A model generated the notes under the pieces. That model had not been told where the DNA came from and made no database searches. It saw only the letters and a program-made list of their open reading frames with translations. A stretch of DNA of 64,000 nt from Candidula unifasciata (lineage: Eukaryota; Mollusca; Gastropoda; Stylommatophora; Geomitridae), in NCBI GenBank assembly GCA_905116865.2, contig CAJHNH020008450.1, forward strand, positions 622,310-686,309, written 5' to 3'. Below are positions 1 to 10,974 of the stretch, in pieces. Both the position numbers and the translations under genes were made by a program. The first letter of the stretch is position 1, and every line of letters begins with the position of its first letter.

Positions 1-58
<58 letters not shown>
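1..58. repeat. (TC)n microsatellite
   Basis: Uninterrupted TC dinucleotide run at the left edge of the window. It may continue outside. Confidence 0.98.
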
Positions 59-61
<3 letters not shown>

Positions 62-63
<2 letters not shown>

Positions 64-300
64 AACGGCTAGCCACCAGTCAAGAGCGTCCCACAAAGCA
101 TGAACAACCTAGCTCTGGTAACTATCCCGAGGGTCACCGTAAAATTTGCACTCTCTAACCGAAAGATGCAGCCGTGAAACGAACCCTTGACCTTCAGAGT
201 GCAAGGCTTGACCACCTCGTGCAAGGGAACTAAATGGGCGCTGTCCCCGCTTACCCCACCACACCCACCAATGTTGTTTTTGTGTTGGCGCACGTGATAA
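62..300. repeat. Possible dispersed repeat shared with 46.66-46.87 kb
   Basis: The word CACAAAGCATGAAC and a weakly similar following stretch recur near 46,680. There is no gene here. The family is not recognised. Confidence 0.35.
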
Positions 301-439
301 GCACAATGTATTCAACATGACTCAAATCGCAGGAAAGAATCTCCATGTAGTTAATGCGGATGAGATGAGATAAGAGGAAATTCAATATCTCACTAAAAGC
401 CAGCAGAACTGCGTAAAAAGGATGACAGACATAAGGTAA

Positions 440-830
440 TGTCAAATACATTCAAACGTATTGATTTACAAGACCCATACACACTGGTCCCTAACAACGC
501 AAGAAGAGACAGGGTTTTGAATACCAGCATTAGAGAGGAAGTTGGAATAAGACCATGTCTTGATTATACTGACAGACGAAGAATGAACTGGTTCAGCCAT
601 CTAGGGAGAATGCAGCCAGACCAAACTGTATATAAGAATTTTTACAGCAAAACATCTAGGAGGAAGGCGAGAGGAAGACCAAGTAAGAGATGAATAAATG
701 GTGTAGCCGAAGCCTGAAAAAAGATGAACAAACCCACCACTCAAGCCACCCAAGAAGTGCAAGAGAAATAAAGAAGACCACGACACTGGGCTACAGCCTG
801 GTAACAGCGACATGACAACAAAAGAAGAAA
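440..830 (+). mobile_element. LINE 3'-end fragment (ORF2 C-terminus)
   Basis: A short open frame reads NWFSHLGRMQ and then RRKARGRPSKR. This is the WxGHxxRM...GRPxxR tail typical of the end of non-LTR retrotransposon ORF2. A related copy lies in the opposite orientation at 48.17-48.56 kb. The copy is 5'-truncated with in-frame stops, so it is dead. Confidence 0.75.
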
Positions 831-894
831 AAGAAGATGCACACTGGAGTACGAGTGACTTTGTAACCTTTTTGACTCTTCCCCAGTGTAGCTA

Positions 895-1150
895 GCTGTA
901 CTGTGCGTCTTTGTGCTGTCGTCAGATGTAGCTTAGGCTTTGCGAACGAGCTTCGTAATTCCGAGATGCCCGTTTCAATCACAGCTGCGGTGATTTGACG
1001 ACAAACCGCTTTGTGTTATTTTTTTACAGAGATATCGAAAACCTAAAATTCAGTAGCATTGGCAAACTACTGAAAGTAAAATTGCCTAGTGAAATCACAA
1101 TGAGCCAAAAACTGCTGAGGCCGGTTCTGTGACGTCCTGTAAAGGAGACG
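895..1150 (+). mobile_element. SINE C, degenerate copy
   Basis: The tRNA-like head has a decayed B box (TTTCAATCAC near 974). The body motif GGCAAACTACTGAAAGTAAA and the 3' motif TTCTGTGACGTCCTGTAAAGG are shared with copies at 7.4 kb and 52.5 kb. Confidence 0.75.
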
Positions 1151-1151
1151 C

Positions 1152-1154
<3 letters not shown>

Positions 1155-1235
<81 letters not shown>
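1155..1235. repeat. (TA)n microsatellite
   Basis: About 40 TA units follow directly after the 3' end of a SINE C copy. The repeat may have grown from the SINE tail. Confidence 0.97.
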
Positions 1236-1238
<3 letters not shown>

Positions 1239-1479
1239 TATACGGTTGAACAGTGTTTCCTGAATTAGTACCTGTGTGATTCTCATTCTTGAAATGGTAA
1301 CAAACTTTCCTTCCTACAGTGTCAAATTTTAATTTTTTTATAAAAAAAGTATAATTTATGCCCGTAGATATCAATACGGTGGCCTATGGTAAGACGCAAA
1401 AGATTCTCGCCAACAAGAAAATGTCAACTGCAGTGAGAGCAAGAGAAAGTGCGATGTAGAAAATGTGCTGTTTTGTGCA

Positions 1480-1915
1480 TTTGAAACATGGAGAGTGAGT
1501 AAAAAACATTTACTCACAGCAGAGATGTGGTTTCTGAGAACAATACAAAGAATATCACATGAAGATAGAAAAAGACGAAGCAGTTCTCATCGAGACAGAG
1601 GAAAGTCGCAAACATATTAGAACAAATAGACGCAGACAGTCAACGTTTTATGGACATGTTATGAGGAGAAATCGACTCGAGAATTTGGTAGCAACTAGCA
1701 AGAGGAAAGAAAGCAGGAGCAGGTCAACGAGGTAAATATACGGATGGCTAAATGGATGGTGCGAGAAAAACACATTGAACTGATCGTAAATTCTATTGAT
1801 CTTGTAAGATAGCGAAACATGACAGCCTACGCTTACCGGCATGGCACAAGATTATGATGACGACGATGACGACGATGATGATGATGATAACGATGATGAT
1901 GATAGCAATATATCG
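1480..1915 (+). mobile_element. LINE 3' end with (GAT/GAC)n tail
   Basis: Broken frames read FYGHVMRRNRLENLV and a following RSRSTR, as at the end of a LINE ORF2. The element ends in a GAT/GAC trinucleotide tail (about 1,852-1,912). A related 3' end with a (GAT)n tail lies at 34.96-35.29 kb. Confidence 0.7.
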
Positions 1916-2034
1916 AAAATATGCAGTGAGACTAGCATGTTTGTCTTTAGGGGTAACTAAGGACGATGGGGTAAGACTGGTTATCTCATTTTGTAGTTGC
2001 ACAATCCATTCTTCATTAAAGATAATCTTCACTC

Positions 2035-2665
2035 AACGTCTCCTTCAAATGGGGTATGTCCTTCCTCTGCTAGTTCTCCTTCCGCAGCTAGTTCTCTTTC
2101 CACTGCTGGTTCTCATTCCACTGCTGGTTCTCTTTCCGCAGCTGGTTCTCTTTCCATAGCTGGTTCTCTTTCCACTGCTGGTTCTCTTTCCACTGCTGGT
2201 TCTCATTCCACTGCTGGTTCTCTTTCCGCAGCTGGTTCTTTTTCCACAGCTAGTTCTCTTTCCACTGCTGGTTCTCTTTCCACTGCTGGTTCTCTTTCCA
2301 CAGCTAGTTCTCTTTCCACTGCTAGTTCTCTTTCCGCAGCTGGTTCTTTTTCCACAGCTAGTTCTCTTTCCACTGCTGGTTCTCTTTCCACTGCTGGTTC
2401 TCTTTCCACTGCTGGTTCTCTTTCCACAGCTAGTTCTCTTTCCACTGCTAGTTCTCTTTCCGCAGCTAGTTCTCTTTCCACTGCTGATTCTCTTTCCACT
2501 GCTGGTTCTCTTTCCACTGCTGGTTCTCTTTCCATTGCTGGTTCTCTTTCCATTGCTGGTTCTCTTTCCGCAGCTGGTTCTCTTTCCGCAGCTGGTTCTC
2601 TTTCCGAACCTAGTTCTCTTTCCACTGCTAGTTCTCTTCCCACTGCTAGTTCTCCTTTAAATACT
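2035..2665. repeat. 18-bp coding-phase minisatellite, about 35 copies
   Basis: The unit is close to TCTTTCCACTGCTGGTTC, with variants of ACTGCT to GCAGCT and GGT to AGT. The period is 18 bp and the unit lacks stops, so long frames stay open on both strands: (GSLSTA)n on plus and (EREPAV)n on minus. No splice, promoter or domain evidence supports a protein, so I treat it as a tandem repeat. Confidence 0.93.
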
Positions 2666-3069
2666 ATTGCGGAACTTTCTACCTTACTCTGATGATGCTG
2701 CAATTCCTCCCTCCACTGCTGCCAGTTTTTCGTTCCTTTTCATAGTGCTGTAGTTTCTTCTACATTTGACGCTTCTTCTGTAGCTGTTGCAGTTCTTCTA
2801 CGGTCGCCTCTTCTTCCTCAACTGTTGCAATTTTTTCTGAATCCGCCTTTTCTTCTGCAACTGTTGCAGGTTCTTCTACGGTCGCCTCTTCTTCCGCTGC
2901 TGTTGCAGGTTCTTTTGGGGGTCGTCACTTCTTCCGCTACTGTTGCAGTTCTTTTACATCCGCCTCTTCTTCCACTACTGATGCAGTGCCTTAGGCGTCG
3001 GTCTCTTCTTCCACTACTAGTTTCTTCCATTGCTGGAGCAGTTTCTTCTGCTTAATCCCCCCCCCCCCC
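2666..3069. repeat. Degenerate TTCTTC-rich extension with C run
   Basis: Diverged 30-45 bp units built on TTCTTCCGCTACTGTTGCAG continue the pyrimidine-rich array. They end in a run of C at about 3,057-3,069. There is no gene. Confidence 0.75.
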
Positions 3070-3307
3070 ATCCTTCCTCTTCACCAATCACCAGACACCT
3101 TTTCTTTGCATTCGTCAATTTTTTCGTATTCGTTTCCTGTGTTGCATCCGTTTCCTCTCCCGCCACTACTGTTTTCGTTTAGACGCACCATTTTTATTTC
3201 GCTGCTTTATTAAAGTGTTGTTCCCAGCACTAGGATAGAAGGCACTGAAACAAGTTCTGGCGTGTCCTAACACAACACCGTGCTTATAGCTTCAGTTAAA
3301 TCGGTTA

Positions 3308-3590
3308 CAGGAGCCGCTGTGGTATAGCAGATAGACGCTCGCCTGCGGATCCGAACATTGTGGGTTCAAATCCCAAGTCAGCCAGCCTGTTTTTAAAACC
3401 TCACTTTGGCTCCCAGGTTGACCAAGCCTTAAATTAATACCAGGTAAAGCCCTAGGAAGTAAAAGCTGCCGGCTTAATGTTGACCACATCATCCAACGAG
3501 AGCTGATTGGTCTATAAAATACAGGACTATCCCTGTATGTCCACTGATATTCCCAAAACACCTGAATTCGTGGGAAAGGGTCCTAGAATT
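3308..3590 (+). mobile_element. SINE A, near full length
   Basis: The tRNA-like head has an A-box region (TGGTATAGCAGATAGACG) and a B box (GGTTCAAATCC, about 3,362). The body contains GGAAGTAAAAGCTGCCGG and CTGATTGGTCTATAAAA. Copies recur on both strands throughout the window. Confidence 0.85.
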
Positions 3591-3857
3591 TACTAGAACG
3601 TATGGCTCTGATGCCAGTTCTGAAACATCTTCACACAACACCGTGTTTATCGCTTCACTTATGTCAGCTGAATGCAAAACAGCCTGCATAATTTAGTTAT
3701 TTCACTGAGTAATTGTGTCTGGGTGCAAATTCAACTGCAAATCAATATCAGAAATGTCGGGGACAATCAATTTTTCAAACATAAAATTTCAAATGCGTGT
3801 GAATAAAAAAAAGTATTAGTTATTGCCTAATTCTTTGCCACTAAATCTGTCTATCAA

Positions 3858-6290
3858 AATGTAATTCTACCGTAACTATTTCCATTTCAGATTTTTGTTA
3901 CTTCACCTAATTCTAAGAAATAATACTGTAGCTATTTCTACCCAAGCGAATATTACTGTAACTATTTCGATACCAAGCTGCTCTTACAGCAACTTTTACA
4001 TTTCGATACCAAGTGAATGTTACTGTGTAACTATTTATGTTTTTTTTTTCTTTTATTTTACCCCACCTCGGGGACTCCGATATTGCGTGGGGAGTTCACA
4101 GGCAAGTCCAAAAGTGTAGGGGTGTTCAACTGTGAAATGAATACCGAGTAACACTAACCATTTCCCCACCTCTCAGCCCCCACCTCATCTCCACCGCAAT
4201 AATATTGGACTTTTCTGTGAACTCCCCATGAAAATTTTGATTCCTGTATGGTGAAATAAAATAGAAGAACCCTATTTATATACCAAGTGAATGTTGTTGT
4301 AATTTTCCTATAACAAGTGAATATTATTGTAACTATTTATATACCAATTAATTTTTTCTGTAACTATTCCTATAACATTTAATTTTAATGTAACTAATCT
4401 TAAGCAAGTGAATGTAACTGTCATTAATGCTACACTAAATCAATGTCACTGTAACTACTTATATGCCAAGTGAATGTTATTGTAACTATCCCTATTCCAG
4501 TCTGTTCTTAGTGTGACTATTGCTACACCAAATCAATGTTATTGTAACTACTTATATGCCAAGTGAATGTTATTGCAACTATCCCTATTCCAGTCTGTTC
4601 TTAGTGTGACTATTGCTACACCAAATCAATGTTATTGTCACTAATGCTACATAAAATCAATGTTACTGTAACTATTGCTACACCAAATCAATGTCACTGT
4701 AACTATTGCAACACCAGATCAATGTTACTGTAACTATTGCTACACCAAATCAATGTTACTGTAACTATTGCTACACCAAATCAATGTTACTGTAACTATT
4801 GCTACACCAAATCAATGTTACTGTAACTATTGCAACACCAGATCAATGTTACTGTAACTATTGCAACACCAGATCAATGTTACTGTAACTAATGCAACAC
4901 CAGATCAATGTTACTGTAACTATTGCAACACCAGATCAATGTTACTGTAACTATTGCAACACCAGATCAATGTTACTGTAACTAATGCAACACCAGATCA
5001 ATGTTACAGTAACTATTGCTACACCAAATCAATGTTACTGTAACTATTGCTACACCAAATCAATGTTACTGTAGCTATTGCTACACCAAATCAATGTTAC
5101 TGTAACTATTGCAACACCAAATCAATGTTACTGTAGCTATTGCTACACCAAATCAATGTTACTGTAACTATTGCAACACCAGATCAATGTTACTGTAACT
5201 ATTGCTACACCAAATCAATGTTACTGTAACTATTGCTACACCAAATCAATGTTACTGTAACTATTGCTACACCAAATCAATGTTACTGTAACTATTGCTG
5301 CGCCAGATCAATGTTATTGTAACTACTTATATGCCAAGTGAATGTTATTGTAACTATCACTATTCCTGTCTGTTCTTAATGTAACTATTGCTATACCAAA
5401 TCAATGTAACTGTAACTATTGCTACACCCAATCAATGTTACTGTAACTATTGCTACACCAAATCAATGTTACTGTAACTATTGCTACACCAAATCAATGT
5501 TACTGTAACTATTGCTGCGCCAGATCAATGTTATTGTAACTACTTATATGCCAAGTGAATGTTATTGTAACTATCCCTATTCCTGTCTGTTCTTAATGTA
5601 ACTAGAGTATACCAAATCAATGTAACTGTAACTATTGCTACACCCAATCAATGTTACTGTAACTATTGCTACACCAAATCAATGTAACTGTAACTATTGC
5701 TATAGCAAATCAATGTTACTGTAACTATTGCTATACCAAATCAATGTAACTGTAACTATTGCTATACCAAATCAATGTTACTGTAATTATTGCTACACCA
5801 GATCAATGTTACTGTAACTATTGCTACGCCAAATCAATGTTACTGTAACTATTGCTGCACCAGATCAATGTTACTGTAACTACTGCTGCGCCAGATCAAT
5901 GTTACTGTAACTACTGCTACACCAAATCAATCTTACTGTAACTACCAAGAAAAAGATATAAATTAATATTACTGTAACTATCGCCACACCATTTCGATGC
6001 TACTGTAACTATTGCTACACCATTTCCATGCTGCTGTAACTATTGCTGTGCCATATCAATGTTACTGTAACTATTGCTACACCATTTCGATGCTACTGTA
6101 ACTATTGCTGTGCCAGATCAATGTTACTGTAACTATTGCTACACCAAATCAATGCTACTGTAACTATTGCTACACCATTTCCATGCTGCTATAGCTATTG
6201 CTATACCAAATCAATGTTACCGTAACTACTACTAAATCAAATAAATGTTACTGTCACTATTACTATACCAAATCAAAGTTACTGTATACA
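3858..6290. repeat. 31-bp satellite array, about 70 units
   Basis: The core unit joins TGTTACTGTAACTATTG and CTACACCAAATCAA, with a measured period of 31 bp (for example units starting at 4,741 and 4,772). The middle (about 4.66-5.9 kb) is homogeneous and the flanks are diverged. A higher-order block with a TTATATGCCAAGTGAATG variant recurs near 4.45, 4.55, 5.32 and 5.54 kb. A MITE interrupts the array at 4.04-4.27 kb. There are no conserved direct repeats with unique spacers, so it is not a CRISPR array. Confidence 0.95.
4045..4266. mobile_element. MITE with about 57-bp terminal inverted repeats, inside the satellite
   Basis: The left arm (about 4,054-4,112) contains TATTTTACC and GGGGAGTTCACAGG. 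The right arm (about 4,207-4,264) is its inverse, with CTGTGAACTCCCC and AAATAAAATA. The flanking satellite reads CTATTTAT on both sides, a likely target-site duplication. There is no coding capacity. Confidence 0.82.
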
Positions 6291-6790
6291 GGTGTGTCGC
6301 CACAAAGAAAACATAGGGTTCAAACCCCTTTCCAATAATTTATAGGGACGGGAGGGGCTTGTTTAACTGTCCAGTAATAATAGATATATCTAAAACATAC
6401 CCTTTTGCCCCCAACAATCGTTTCGTAAAAGGCGACTAATGATGAATTTTCTTAAATCTGACATCTCGGGCTCAAAACGCAGATACTGCAGCCTAGCTGT
6501 AAACCGCAACACAAGATGCCAACAGCTCTTCAGGGGTTAAAAGCAGAAGACTAAGAAGTGTCCAAAATATTAGCCACTCAATCAATCTATCAGAAGTGAC
6601 CAATATCGGCCTATGATGACTCACCTAACTGACCGGCAGGAATGGGCGTATGTACAGGGTTCGTCCATGGCCGGCTGAAGGCCCTATAGTCGGCCATGGT
6701 TCGTATGCCATATTGTATGTATGATAAACATACAGATAATGTACTGATCGTCCCTCATATAAAGAAGTAGAAAGAAAAACAAACTAGACA
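6291..6790. repeat. Dispersed-repeat block with family F motif and a hairpin
   Basis: No gene. At 6,470-6,530 it carries the family F words GCAGATACTGCAGCCTAGC and TGTAAACCG, seen again at 54.6, 57.4, 58.8 and 60.7 kb. A perfect-but-one 12-bp inverted repeat (CCATGGCCGGCT...AGTCGGCCATGG) lies at 6,665-6,699. Confidence 0.6.
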
Positions 6791-7064
6791 ACATAAAAAG
6801 AGAAAGCTACAGTGCCGGTGATTGAACCTGTCACCTCCAAATGGCGTGTGCGCCTCGCTATGGAAACAACTCCGTGGTCTCCAACCTGGGAGGCCTGGCG
6901 AAGTTTCAATCGAAAAAGGGGCGGGGGGATACAAGTAATTTTAAAACTGAGTTTATTATTATTTGTGATAATCCGGATTTTCAGGCTTAGCATTCATGAA
7001 AATAAAACAGAACTGACAGCTTGTCGTGGAGAAAAGAAAGAGCAGAAATCATAAAGGAAAGATG

Positions 7065-7310
7065 TAAACTGCGGTGAATGGAGAGTGAGAAGAAACAACG
7101 AAATTCCTAATCTATTTAAATCAACACTGATCATTGGCATCATGAAAGCTAATAGGCGGAAATGGCTGGGACATACTGAGATAATGTCTCACAACAGAGA
7201 GGTAGTGTATACACAAAGGAGATGAATGGTCGTAGACTACGAGGCAGACTGAGAAGATTATGGAGAGATAATGTCAAGAGAATTCTGCAGAAGAAGAAGA
7301 AGATAAAGGC
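7065..7310 (+). mobile_element. LINE 3'-end fragment (GHIERM type)
   Basis: The DNA matches the inverse of 33.2-33.5 kb: GAATGGAGAGTGAGAAG, CATGAAAGCTAATAGGCG and the GRPRKRWRDN-equivalent region. The frame is interrupted by stops. Confidence 0.75.
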
Positions 7311-7404
7311 GATATTGTCAACCATCACACTGATATTTGAACACTAAACTACCAGTTGGTGATTCTCTCCTTTGTTATTTGACACTTTGAAATTGGTGCG
7401 TGTC

Positions 7405-7640
7405 TTTTCCAAGCTCTATCAATGGCTTCGTAATGCCGGGGTGCTGGGTTCGATCCCAGCTGCGGGCCATGCGCCTTGCGTTGGTTTCGACAGTGGTATC
7501 AGTGGGCCGACCGTCCAGAGGCAATGGCAAACTACTGGACGTAAATTTGCCTAGAGAAAATACACAACAGCAAAGGGCTGCTGGGGTTGGTTCTGCAACG
7601 TCCTGTAAAGGAGAAGCAACTGGTCGATCTAGTTAACAGT
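7405..7640 (+). mobile_element. SINE C, well preserved
   Basis: The head contains a clean B box (GGTTCGATCCC at about 7,448). The body has GGCAAACTACTGGACGTAAA and the tail CAACGTCCTGTAAAGGAG. The head lacks a foldable cloverleaf, so it is a retroposon and not a tRNA gene. Confidence 0.85.
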
Positions 7641-7914
7641 ACTTGGGACTGTGTTTCGTTTTGTCCTCCTCTTTTTTTATCAAACTATCATTTTGAGGGT
7701 GGGTAAACGGTATGGGAGTCTTACCATATACTAAAGGTAGCTTCTTCTTCTTTTTCTTCTTTTCTCTACTCTTGGAATGCCTCACGGCGTCAGGGTAGGA
7801 AAGGAGATCTCCGGAAAGGGCCCTTTTGTTCGCTTCGTATCTAGTCGATTCGTGAGCACTTCTAATTTTCTGCGAGCAGTAAATAAACCACTGTCGATTT
7901 GCTAGACCACAGTC
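7641..7914. other. Gap, no gene seen
   Basis: Pyrimidine-rich TTCTTC stretches and unique sequence. No open frame or repeat that I recognise. Confidence 0.6.
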
Positions 7915-8175
7915 GGTGCTTTCTTATTTAGCCGACCACAAATGACGTCACGGGACAGAACAGTTTTTTTTTAGGGTGGTAAGGCGGGGTTTCCGTGTTT
8001 TCTGTGCTTTAGTGCGTTTCTTCAAAGGCCAAGGTTTTCGCGCGTTTACCTACCCCTAACCCTCACCGTAACCCTAACCAAAACTATAGGCTTAATCTAC
8101 CACCCCCTGAAAGATTTGACTATCTCGTGGCCTGTGGATGTCCCATATTTGTGGTCGGCTAATAAGAAAGTACCC
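7915..8175. mobile_element. MITE with about 29-bp terminal inverted repeats
   Basis: The left end reads CTTTCTTATTTAGCCGACCA and the right end is its inverse (TGGTCGGCTAATAAGAAAG). Internal motifs GACGTCACGGGACAG, GGGTTTCC and ACCACCCCCTGAAAGAT recur in the second copy at 30.3-30.54 kb. There is no coding capacity. Confidence 0.82.
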
Positions 8176-8237
8176 ACAGCCTTCTGTAGCTTGCTAGAGC
8201 CAGCCGTGGCTAGATTAGTCACGGTTTTCTCAGAAAG

Positions 8238-8300
8238 TCACTCTTGAACTAGACTGTTCACTGTTGAACTAGACTGTTCACTCTTGAACTAGACTGTCAC
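8238..8300. repeat. 22-bp tandem repeat, 3 copies
   Basis: Three units of CTTGAACTAGACTGTTCACT, the second with one change. Confidence 0.9.
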
Positions 8301-8575
8301 ATTCAGACTTGTTCAACACAATTTCCACTGTAGAATGTCCGAAACTGGCCCCGGTTAGACGATGGATACAAAAATGATAAGGGTGTAACACCTGAAAAAG
8401 GTTTGGAGACCACAAGTAGTTGCAATCTGTGCCCATATGAGCTGCGCGCACAAACCGTGGGAAAAAATCCAGTCTGTTAAGATGGAAATACTGGCCCCAA
8501 TACGTTAACGATCGAACTAACTTTATTTTCAAAGGGTCACAAATTGGGCACACAGGCCTATTTTACATTGTTGTA
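8301..8575. repeat. Dispersed repeat, end shared with 53.04 kb
   Basis: The last 60 bp (CGAACTAACTTTATTTTC, CAGGCCT, TTTTACATT) match 53,040-53,105. The minus frame is open for 91 codons but shows no known domain. Probably the terminus of an unidentified element. Confidence 0.5.
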
Positions 8576-9039
8576 TGGAACTAAAGAGGAACACCAAAGG
8601 AAAAACACTCATCAATTTTATCATAACAAATGTCGATGTTAAACAAGGATGCGATAACAAAAAGACGAAGTGCACAAATATGTAGTGTACTTACAGTGAC
8701 TTTATTGCGAACTCTCAGTTCTTGAGGATAGCTATTAATCAAGTAACAGAAAGTGTACATTGAGAATAGGTAGCACTCAGAATAAAAACCAATATCCTAG
8801 AGTTTAGTGCAATTCAAGAAGGCACAATTGTAGTCGAGTTCGGTTTCCAGAAGCAAATAAATATGAACAAACATTACCATGATCAATTTGTTTTAGTAAA
8901 AGGGTCCTAAATGAAATAAAAATGATTCTATGAAAAAGTTGTCCCAAAACATCGTCTGCTCGACTTGTCTGCTGGCGCTTCATGAATGTCAAGGTCAGAT
9001 TTAGCAACCATTAAGCTAAAACTGATTCTGAATTGGCTG
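8576..9039. other. Gap, no gene seen
   Basis: A+T-rich sequence with only short shadow frames. Confidence 0.55.
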
Positions 9040-9260
9040 AAAATAGCTAAAGCTTGTGTAAGTTAGGTTATCACTGCACTCCGCCAATGTCCATAGGTGC
9101 TCAGATCCTCCACTCAGAGTGAACTACAACTTCCAGTGAAATATAGTACAAGTTCTATGTTGATTAACAAGTCCTCTGATGTGCCTAGTGTGCGTCTCGA
9201 TTTTTTGCTCTGCCGATATCACTCCAAAGTCTGGCGAGTAATGTGGATTTACTGCCCACA
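9040..9260 (-). mobile_element. RNase-H LINE, 3' fragment
   Basis: Contains ATCACTGCACTCCG, GTCCATAGGTGCTCAGATCC and TATGTTGATTAACAAGTC, the same words as the 3' end of the larger element at 15.48 kb. Short and 5'-truncated. Confidence 0.8.
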
Positions 9261-9404
9261 AAGTAAACTGTTTGATATATAATAAAGAAACAAACAATGT
9301 ATTGATTCACACTCACAGAAAGAAGTCGACAGATAGAAGGACACATTAGACAACATAAAAGTGTATTCTTCTACCTGTCTACTGCTTTCTATGAGAGCCC
9401 ATGC

Positions 9405-9630
9405 CCGGCTCTCTAGCGGAATTGGCTAAACCGGATTTCGCGGAGACCGGGTGACGTACTCCTTGTGGTCCGGGTTCAATCCCGGGGGTAGGCAGGAAAG
9501 CCACATTTTCTCCCAGATTTACGGTATTTACAATGGAATCAAGGCCGAAAGGTTGCGATATCCATAATACCGAGCCTAAGGGTTAACAACTCAAGGCTTC
9601 TGGATACTAAAACAAACAAACAAACAAACA
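9405..9630 (+). mobile_element. SINE D with (ACAA)n tail
   Basis: tRNA-like head GCTCTCTAGCGGAATTGG and B box GGGTTCAATCCCG (about 9,473). The body contains ACGGTATTTACAATGGAATC and CGAAAGGTTGCGATATCC. The element ends in (ACAA)n. A minus-strand partial copy lies at 39.62-39.74 kb. Confidence 0.83.
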
Positions 9631-9814
9631 ATGAGAGCCCATCAATAATTGTCCGTTTATATATACATATATATATAATGTTTCTACAACCTCAATGGTT
9701 CCCCTCTGTTTATTTGTGAGTTAGTATTAGAGTACGGTCAGCATTTTAGAAACGTTGTGGTGAGTACCACCAGATGTTTTTCTGCGGGCGGGAGAAGCCC
9801 TGTTTAATTGTATA

Positions 9815-10015
9815 CACCGGTTGGTCTTCGACTTATCTACCCTGGACGAATGAGTGCATCATTCGGTATTGGAGTTAATATCCCGCCTGCTGCTTTTACT
9901 TCCCAGGATATGACCTGATATTTTAGGCTGGATCGATGTGTGAGTCACTGAAAATGGTTCCAGCCCAAGACATTCGGGTCGGCAGGCGAGCACCTAGCCA
10001 CCTCGGCCACCTATA
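9815..10015 (-). mobile_element. SINE A
   Basis: Inverse orientation: CTGCTTTTACTTCCCAGGA, then the tRNA-like head ending GGCAGGCGAGCACCTAGCC. Its B box is decayed. Confidence 0.75.
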
Positions 10016-10029
10016 GAGCTGGCTGCGTA

Positions 10030-10215
10030 TCCCTTATGATTTAGGAAGACCCACTGCCCAGTTAACAAGCATGTTGTAAAAATGACTGACAAATCAAGGA
10101 TGTGCAAGCAAAACTCACCTTCTGAAAGAAGACTAAAGTCCAGAAATGAACAAACAACCAGAACTTTCTGCCAGAGTTTTCAGCCGGCGAATGCCAAGAA
10201 GAGAAATCCAGTCGT
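10030..10215 (-). mobile_element. SINE B body fragment
   Basis: Words CCCACTGCC, AACAAGCATGTTGTAAAA, ACTAAAGTCCAGAAATGA and CCAGAACTTTCTGCC follow the family order. Confidence 0.8.
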
Positions 10216-10640
10216 GCCTTTTGACTTCTTTCATCGTGTGTATTCTCTTAGGCATCATGGTATTATATCGTATAAAATCAAACAAAAATTCCAAGATTTG
10301 TCCTTTTTCAGCCGCCTGAAGGCCTGCTTTATCAAGGATGGTTTCTTTGCTATCTTTTTTTAAGTTCTGGTCCTTAGTGGTGTGCAATTACACCTGAGTT
10401 TGTTTCCCTTGTTGCCTAAGTTCAGAGCTGTTTTTAGAGGTCCTGGTTCCTGTATTTAGCTGGTTGTTCTGTCCGCTGACCCGTTGCCTCAATGCTTTCA
10501 ACTCCCATTTCAGTGCCTATTTGGTGATTATCTGCTCGTTTCTTCTCAGGTTGTGTCCAAATGTATTGTTATGTTTCAGTGTTTTAACGCCGAGTCACAC
10601 GTCTACTCAGAGCGCAATATAACAGTATCGTCTAGAAAGA
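10216..10640. repeat. Repeat block shared with 22.0-22.1 kb, then LINE-like debris
   Basis: 10,240-10,360 (ATCGTATAAAATCAAAC, CCTTTTTCAGCCGCCTGA) is the inverse of 22,000-22,085. 10,480-10,560 resembles the inverse of the LINE-tail words near 48.9 kb (GGCACTGAAATG). No gene. Confidence 0.5.
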
Positions 10641-10750
10641 CGAAAAGATGTCAATCAATCAATAGCTGTTGATATCAAAGGTTGCCCATTTCTTAACCCT
10701 TCTGGAATTCATTCCATTTTATGTTCACTATTTTCCTCAAGCATATATTA

Positions 10751-10804
10751 CTCTCTCTCTCTCTCTCTCGCAGGCGCGCACGCACAGGGGGGGGGGGGGG
10801 GGGG
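10751..10804. repeat. (TC)n followed by a G run
   Basis: A short CT run, a GC-rich bridge, then about 20 consecutive G up to 10,804. Confidence 0.9.
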
Positions 10805-10974
10805 TTTAGATAAGGTTAATTACAAAATTAGAAAGAGCTGTGGTCATACCACCTGCACTTTGTGATTTCCATTTGCCAAAGAATTTTTAATGTGTGTGTG
10901 TTTGTGAGGAATAGTGTGTGTGAGAGGAATAGTGTGTGAGAGAGCAATATAAGGGCTCTGTATCTCCCTATATC

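Noticed and set aside
1997..2703. Long Ser/Thr-rich and Glu/Arg-rich frames as mucin-like genes
   Set aside because: They are products of an 18-bp repeat without stops. No signal, splice sites or unique domain were seen.
3858..6290. CRISPR-like array
   Set aside because: Units are contiguous with no unique spacers, and the genome is animal.
7440..7470. Functional tRNA gene suggested by a perfect B box
   Set aside because: It sits in a SINE C head, lacks acceptor-stem pairing and recurs with the SINE body. The same applies to the heads at 3.36, 9.47, 11.87, 26.95 and 52.6 kb.
8041..8090. Interstitial telomere repeat (CCCTAACCC words)
   Set aside because: Only three imperfect words, inside a MITE copy and not a tandem telomeric array.
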